Notes under the pieces: model-generated
Seen by the model: only the letters and a program-made list of their open reading frames with translations
What the model was told of the DNA's origin: nothing
Databases searched by the model: none
Part shown: piece after piece, positions 7,539 to 10,487 of the stretch
Position numbering within the stretch: position 1 is the stretch's first letter
How the letters are laid out: each line of letters starts with the position of its first letter
Source: UBA3871 sp041797745
GTDB lineage: Bacteria; Bacillota; Clostridia; Peptostreptococcales; Anaerovoracaceae
Length of the DNA: 10,487 nucleotides
Assembly (NCBI GenBank): GCA_041797745.1
Contig: JBHBZU010000058.1
Location: 1-10,487 of the forward strand
Direction of reading: 5' to 3'
Made by a program: the position numbers and the translations under genes

Positions 7539-7544
7539 CTCCTT
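7539..7544 (-). promoter_or_regulatory. Ribosome binding site deciding the crt start
   Basis: AAGGAG on the minus strand lies 7 bases before the ATG at 7529-7531 and 4 bases before the ATG at 7532-7534. It falls inside the first codons of the longer frame beginning at 7549, which rules out that start as the main one. Confidence 0.8.
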
Positions 7545-7555
7545 CTCATAAAAGT

Positions 7556-7582
7556 GATGAATTGTTACAACAACAGTTCATC
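7556..7582 (-). promoter_or_regulatory. Operator-like dyad over the crt transcription start
   Basis: The minus strand reads GATGAA, C, TGTT, a 5-base centre, AACA, A, TTCATC: an imperfect inverted repeat with 10 paired positions and one mismatch. It begins 3 bases after the -10 box and runs through the predicted start point (about 7578) into the leader. That position is typical for a repressor operator; because the RNA starts inside the left arm, a full hairpin in the transcript is less likely. Confidence 0.5.
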
Positions 7583-7584
7583 TA

Positions 7585-7613
7585 ATTTTATCATTTTCAC
7601 CGTTATTTTTCAA
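7585..7613 (-). promoter_or_regulatory. Sigma-A-type promoter of crt
   Basis: On the minus strand the order is TTGAAA (7608-7613), a 17-bp spacer, then TAAAAT (7585-7590), with TG one base before the -10 box (extended -10). The predicted start is near 7578, giving a leader of about 47 bases to the crt ATG. It lies downstream of the strong terminator at 7673-7709, so crt needs its own promoter. Confidence 0.75.
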
Positions 7614-7629
7614 TAGTTTAGATTAGTTT

Positions 7630-7681
7630 CACAAAAAAGTGGGCTTATAGGACAAAAAGTGAATCTTCCTGCAAAAAAGTG
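7630..7681. repeat. Three A-tract repeats at a 20-bp period
   Basis: The plus strand carries CAAAAAAGTG (from 7632), CAAAAAGTG (from 7653) and CAAAAAAGTG (from 7672). Their GTG ends fall at 7641, 7661 and 7681, an exact 20-bp period, close to two helical turns. They lie just upstream of the crt promoter, at about -55 to -100. They could be phased A-tracts that bend DNA or act as an UP-like element, repeated sites for a regulator, or reserve U-tracts behind the terminator. Confidence 0.6.
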
Positions 7682-7709
7682 AAACACGACGGTAAAACCG
7701 TCGTGTCTC
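7673..7709 (-). terminator. Strong intrinsic terminator
   Basis: A 10-bp perfect stem ACACGACGGT/ACCGTCGTGT (7684-7706) has a 3-base loop. On the minus strand it extends three more pairs (7681-7683 with 7707-7709) through a G-U wobble; on the plus strand the same position is an A-C mismatch. In the minus direction it is followed by ACTTTTTTG; in the plus direction no T-tract follows. Both facts point to minus-strand termination of thiN read-through and of the candidate RNA. Confidence 0.87.
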
Positions 7710-7795
7710 GAAGTGAAAAAATAAAAAGAGTATATTATGATGATTGCAATTTTAATAATCAAAGCACTTTGCTAAAGCACCTCGGCTCTGACTAT
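7673..7795 (-). ncRNA. Candidate small RNA between thiN and crt
   Basis: A near-consensus promoter right after thiN (7802-7830) and a strong terminator (7673-7709) bracket about 120 bases that contain no plausible reading frame with a ribosome binding site. Near the 5' end a second hairpin can form (7760-7783; a CTTT-AGC-AAAG core extended with several G-U pairs). A U-rich stretch (about 7716-7730) precedes the terminator stem. I do not recognise a known RNA family. It is an inference from promoter, terminator and lack of coding; it could instead be an untranslated 3' end of thiN mRNA. Confidence 0.45.
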
Positions 7796-7801
7796 ATCGG
7801 T

Positions 7802-7830
7802 ATTTTAACTGAACTCCCCGGACTTGTCAA
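7802..7830 (-). promoter_or_regulatory. Near-consensus sigma-A promoter downstream of thiN
   Basis: On the minus strand a perfect TTGACA (7825-7830) is followed by a 17-bp spacer and TAAAAT (7802-7807, 5 of 6). It begins 15 bp after the thiN stop codon, and the predicted start is near 7795. The first gene downstream (crt) lies beyond a terminator and has its own promoter, so this promoter most likely serves a short non-coding transcript. Confidence 0.7.
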
Positions 7831-7845
7831 TAGAAAAATTCATAA

Positions 7846-8481
7846 TCATTCTATTGTGACAATTAAGACTCCCCGTTCAATTTTTATAATTGCTCTATCC
7901 CCTGTTATAACATTGCTACAGCCTAAAGGGTAGTCACTTTTTAAGCCGGAGGATTCCAACGGGTAAAATACTCCGCAGACTGAAACGCCCTCGCAATCTC
8001 CGCCATGAGCAAAGAGCGAAAGATAATTGTTTTTTCTTTTAGGCTTTGGAATAACGAGGCTGTCAGGTCCACTTAAAACATAAAGCTTCCGTGTTCCATC
8101 CACTAAACTGATACGCTTTCCCAGAACAGCTGCATAAGCCATAGTTTGAATATTAGCTAGGGTGTGGGAAACTCTTCCGCCTACTCCGCCTATCAGCAGT
8201 ATTTCAGAAAAATTGCGTTTTATGGCTTCCTTTACACAAAGTCCCGTATCTGTGTCGTCCTTAACAGCACTGACTTTTATGATTTCTATGTTTTCTTTAT
8301 CAGGTAAACTTCCCTCATAGGAATCAAAGTCCCCAATTAGTAAATCCGTTTTTATATTTTTTTCTTTTGCAAAGCCGTAGCCTGCATCTGCACACATAAC
8401 AAAATCATCTTGAATAATTTCTTTTGTCCAGTCCCAAGAGCCCTCTATATATCCTGTGATGATTACACATCTTTTATTCAT
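7846..8481 (-). CDS. thiN: Thiamine pyrophosphokinase (thiamine diphosphokinase)
   Basis: This 211-residue cytoplasmic enzyme transfers pyrophosphate from ATP to thiamine, giving thiamine diphosphate. Motifs in order: CADAGYGFA (30-38), LLIGDFDS (47-54), KDDTDTG (74-80), the Gly-rich GGVGGRVSHTLAN (98-110), and in the C-terminal thiamine-binding domain YPLESSGLKSDYPLGCSN (173-190). The usual GGRxDH motif has Ser in place of Asp (S105). AGGA lies 7 bases before the ATG. The 69-bp gap to holA has no terminator and no convincing promoter, so thiN is probably read with yhbY and holA. No TPP riboswitch is visible upstream. Confidence 0.92.
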   Translation of the reverse strand: MNKRCVIITGYIEGSWDWTKEIIQDDFVMCADAGYGFAKEKNIKTDLLIGDFDSYEGSLPDKENIEIIKVSAVKDDTDTGLCVKEAIKRNFSEILLIGGVGGRVSHTLANIQTMAYAAVLGKRISLVDGTRKLYVLSGPDSLVIPKPKRKNNYLSLFAHGGDCEGVSVCGVFYPLESSGLKSDYPLGCSNVITGDRAIIKIERGVLIVTIE

Positions 8482-8550
8482 ATTCTGTTCCTAAATGCTA
8501 ATATGTCCCATACTTTGCTAAAAATATTTATTGTACCGCCGCTGATAAAC

Positions 8551-9678
8551 CTAGAGTTGCGATATAAACATTTCGAGTGCCAAAGATTCTGAAAGAAGTC
8601 CCAATTTTATCTGTAAATCCACTTCATAGGCATGCTTCAAAATTTGTTTCAACTTCTTGGCAGTATAGTACTCACTGAAGCTATAAGCTTTTTTTATCTT
8701 AAAATCACCCGGTTTTTGCTTTAACAATCTGCACATTTCATCCAGATTTTTAGATTCATCTCTCATCTCCCGAACAAAAAGGATTCTCTCGAATTGAATA
8801 ATTATCTGAGAAAGAAGCGGCAATACCGAGTCCTGATTTCTCATTTCGTTGAAGAAGAGCCTGTAAGCCTCGTCTTTACGCCCTTGACTAACGGCATCAA
8901 GTAAGGCAAACATATCATGATCTAAATTACCAATCACACCTGCATTTACATCCTCCGAGGTAATTTCTGCTCCACGACTGTGAGCCAACACCTTATGAAT
9001 GTCATTTTCCAAGTTATATAGATTATAATCAGAATCCTTGTCATTATAGCCTGTAATATCTATAAATTCTCTAAGGACATTAGGTCTTATGGACTTTCCT
9101 GCATTCTTTATTCTTTTTTCTATGAAACTCCTAAGGTCAGCACCTTGAAGAGTTTTTATGACATAAACTTTTCCGTTATTTTGGATAGCCTTAAACATTT
9201 CGCTATCCGCATCAGGAATATCGCATACCATAACCAAAAGAGTTCCCTCGGAAATTTGCGGCATATACGATATGAAATCTTTCCAATCAATATGGTCATC
9301 TACTTCCGAATCTGTATACTCCGCAGCAGATGACTCACCTTTTTCTTTTTTCTTCTTGGTTTTACTTTCAGCAGGGTAAAAATCTTCTAAAAGCACCACC
9401 TTTTTTGTTGAAAAAAGACTGATGGTATCGCAGGCTTCCGATATAGCTGAAACCGATGTGCGATTTGAATCTATCCTAACTAAATCCAATGCTCTCGTAG
9501 TTTCGTTAACATTTTTTTTAATAATTTCGTTAACTGACCAATTAACAAGAAGCTGTTCTTTTCCGCAAATTAAAAGGATGTTAGGTAAGGAATCAGATTT
9601 TATATCCTTAACTAATGCTTTAAATCCATCCGGTAAGGCGTTATATGCTTTATTCTTTTTAAAGTCATTCTTAGCCAT
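8551..9678 (-). CDS. holA: DNA polymerase III delta subunit (clamp loader)
   Basis: This is the delta subunit, which opens the sliding clamp during clamp loading. It has 375 residues. NILLICGKEQLL (33-44) matches the N-terminal entry strand and degenerate nucleotide-binding region. SLFSTKKVVLLEDF (87-100), SYNLYNLENDIHK-like residues at about 217-229 and the C-terminal SESLALEMFISQL (363-375) fit the HolA family. Between about 103 and 128 there is a hydrophilic insert, first Lys-rich (KTKKKKEK) and then acidic, which accounts for the length above the usual ~340. An excellent AAGGAG sits 5 bases before the ATG. It follows yhbY by 12 bp, so the two are one unit. The ribosomal protein S20 gene (rpsT), often next to holA in Firmicutes, is absent here. 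Confidence 0.9.
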   Translation of the reverse strand: MAKNDFKKNKAYNALPDGFKALVKDIKSDSLPNILLICGKEQLLVNWSVNEIIKKNVNETTRALDLVRIDSNRTSVSAISEACDTISLFSTKKVVLLEDFYPAESKTKKKKEKGESSAAEYTDSEVDDHIDWKDFISYMPQISEGTLLVMVCDIPDADSEMFKAIQNNGKVYVIKTLQGADLRSFIEKRIKNAGKSIRPNVLREFIDITGYNDKDSDYNLYNLENDIHKVLAHSRGAEITSEDVNAGVIGNLDHDMFALLDAVSQGRKDEAYRLFFNEMRNQDSVLPLLSQIIIQFERILFVREMRDESKNLDEMCRLLKQKPGDFKIKKAYSFSEYYTAKKLKQILKHAYEVDLQIKLGLLSESLALEMFISQL

Positions 9679-9690
9679 ATGAACTCCTTA

Positions 9691-10014
9691 TTATTTCCTT
9701 TTAGATAAATTTGCGTCTCTCAAATCTATACGCTTTTCCACAGGAAGTGTATGGGATTTTCTATATAAACTAAACTTGCGACCTATGGCTTGAACAAATT
9801 CCGCTTCAAGCTGCTCTGCAACTTCGTTTGCAACAGCTTTAGGTTCCAAAGCGCAACCCTCCTGAAGCTTTACCTTAATCAGTTCTCGCAATTCAAGGCA
9901 CTGATCCATTTCTTTAATTACATTTTCAGTAAGCCCCTCTTTACCCATGTATACGATAGGTTCTAAATTATGTGCTAAGCTCTTTAAATAGCTTCTTTCT
10001 TTACTTGTTATCAT
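9691..10014 (-). CDS. yhbY: YhbY-type CRM-domain RNA-binding protein
   Basis: This is a 107-residue single CRM-domain protein that associates with pre-50S ribosomal particles and is thought to help ribosome assembly. Visible family features are the N-terminal helix LKSLAHNLEPIVYMG, the GxxG loop as GKEG (24-27), the strand ELIKVKL (44-50) and the closing IGRKFSLYRKS (77-87). Length is typical. GGAGG at 10022-10026 lies 7 bases before the ATG. The gene has its own strong promoter 20 bp upstream and is followed after 12 bp by holA. Confidence 0.94.
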   Translation of the reverse strand: MITSKERSYLKSLAHNLEPIVYMGKEGLTENVIKEMDQCLELRELIKVKLQEGCALEPKAVANEVAEQLEAEFVQAIGRKFSLYRKSHTLPVEKRIDLRDANLSKRK

Positions 10015-10034
10015 TTCAATTCCTCCGTCATTAG

Positions 10035-10063
10035 ATTATAGCAATTTACTTATATTTCTTCAA
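10035..10063 (-). promoter_or_regulatory. Sigma-A promoter of the yhbY-holA-thiN unit
   Basis: On the minus strand TTGAAG (10058-10063), a 17-bp spacer and a perfect TATAAT (10035-10040) with an extended -10 (TGC just before) form a strong promoter. The predicted start is near 10028, leaving only about 13 bases of leader, so the ribosome binding site begins almost at the RNA 5' end. Confidence 0.8.
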
Positions 10064-10066
10064 GTT

Positions 10067-10102
10067 AAAACATTTACAGCAACACCCTACAAAACATTTA
10101 CA
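10067..10102. repeat. Two 12-bp direct repeats upstream of the yhbY promoter
   Basis: The plus strand has AAAACATTTACA at 10067-10078 and again at 10091-10102, a 24-bp period. On the minus strand this is TGTAAATGTTTT twice, ending 3 bp before the -35 box. The position suits an activator site or UP-like element, but no regulator is identified. There is no terminator between comEC and this point. Confidence 0.55.
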
Positions 10103-10110
10103 TCCCCCTT

Positions 10111-10487
10111 TTACAGCATGGTTACAATTTTAAGTTTCCCTTTATAAAAGCTTACCACCACTGCACCCATTTGGTCATTTCTAAAAATCGGAATATCCTT
10201 TTCCTCAAAACGCTCTAAAGTTTCGGAACTTGGATGTCCATAAACATTTTTCCCCACCTGAATTACAACTGCCTGAGGCTTCACTTCATCAATAAATTCG
10301 TTACAGCTTGAATATCTTGAGCCATGATGTGCCACTTTCAGCAAAGTAGACTGCAAGTCAGTGTCTTTTGACTTATCAATAAGCATTTTCTCACCTGCTT
10401 GGTCAATATCTGCGGTCATCAGAACACTGACCCCCTTATGAAAGACTTTCATTATGAGGCTTTTGGCATTCTCCGATTCACCACCCT
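10111..10487 (-). CDS. comEC: ComEC/Rec2-type metallo-beta-lactamase domain, C-terminal part
   Basis: The frame is open to the right edge, so only the last ~125 residues are seen; the ATG at 10450-10452 is internal, since the codons upstream (GGESENAKSLI) continue the same fold. The fragment matches the end of the metallo-beta-lactamase-like domain that closes ComEC, the DNA-uptake channel: VLMTADIDQAGEKMLI (with the metal-bridging Asp), LLKVAHHGSRYSS, VIQVGKNVYGHPS and a final FRNDQMGAVVVSF. ComEC is commonly found near holA in Firmicutes, which supports the call. The transmembrane competence domain lies outside the window, so a stand-alone hydrolase of the same family cannot be excluded. 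Confidence 0.84.
   Translation of the reverse strand, partial: GGESENAKSLIMKVFHKGVSVLMTADIDQAGEKMLIDKSKDTDLQSTLLKVAHHGSRYSSCNEFIDEVKPQAVVIQVGKNVYGHPSSETLERFEEKDIPIFRNDQMGAVVVSFYKGKLKIVTML

Noticed and set aside
7550..7845. Possible insertion-sequence remnant or CRISPR-like repeats, because of the hairpin and A-rich repeats
   Set aside because: No terminal inverted repeats, target duplication, transposase fragment or regular repeat-spacer structure; terminator and promoter elements explain it.
7679..7933. 84-codon plus-strand frame in the thiN-crt gap
   Set aside because: It starts with GTG inside a hairpin, lacks a ribosome binding site, and overlaps the 3' end of thiN. The sequence is better explained by a minus-strand promoter and terminator.
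8482..8550. Promoter or TPP riboswitch upstream of thiN
   Set aside because: TACAAT is present but no -35 box lies 16-18 bp upstream, and the 69-bp gap is too short and lacks the conserved TPP-riboswitch core.

Overview
This is an AT-rich chromosomal window that reads as a low-GC Gram-positive (Firmicutes, probably class Clostridia). The support is the gene content (oligoendopeptidase F, a DUF975 membrane protein, a Crt-type enoyl-CoA hydratase, YhbY next to HolA, ThiN-type thiamine pyrophosphokinase), AGGAGG-like ribosome binding sites, sigma-A-like TTGACA/TATAAT promoters, and intrinsic terminators. Genus cannot be fixed from the sequence alone. I see no prophage, insertion sequence, CRISPR array, rRNA or tRNA. 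The region looks like ordinary core chromosome with some unusual variants and a busy intergenic region.

Layout: one gene fragment lies on the plus strand at the left edge (the end of pepF). Everything else is on the minus strand, so transcription runs right to left. In that order: (1) the metallo-beta-lactamase-like tail of ComEC, entering from the right edge; (2) a promoter preceded by two 12-bp direct repeats, then yhbY, holA and thiN; (3) a 296-bp gap holding a consensus promoter, a candidate ~120-nt non-coding RNA ending in a strong intrinsic terminator, three A-tract repeats at a 20-bp period, and the crt promoter with a dyad over its start point; (4) crt and a DUF975 membrane protein, closed by a terminator at about 5725-5756; (5) an ATP-grasp ligase, a MurE-like ligase, NAD kinase, a RluA-family pseudouridine synthase with an internal insertion, and a small two-helix zinc-ribbon protein. 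This last unit meets pepF tail to tail, with only 5 bp between the stop codons.

How the genes fit together: the ATP-grasp and MurE-like ligases form a likely peptidoglycan-precursor (or related amide-ligase) pair. The MurE-like protein lacks the DNPR signature of meso-diaminopimelate-adding enzymes, and its partner resembles D-aspartate-ligase-type ATP-grasp enzymes, so a non-DAP stem peptide with an added side-chain amino acid is a reasonable hypothesis. NadK, RluA, YhbY, HolA and ThiN are housekeeping genes. Crt belongs to butyryl-CoA/fatty-acid type metabolism but stands apart from its usual partner genes here.

The most novel items are the candidate small RNA between thiN and crt, the variant MurE plus ATP-grasp pair, and the insertion inside the pseudouridine synthase catalytic domain. 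No entirely new multi-gene system is evident.
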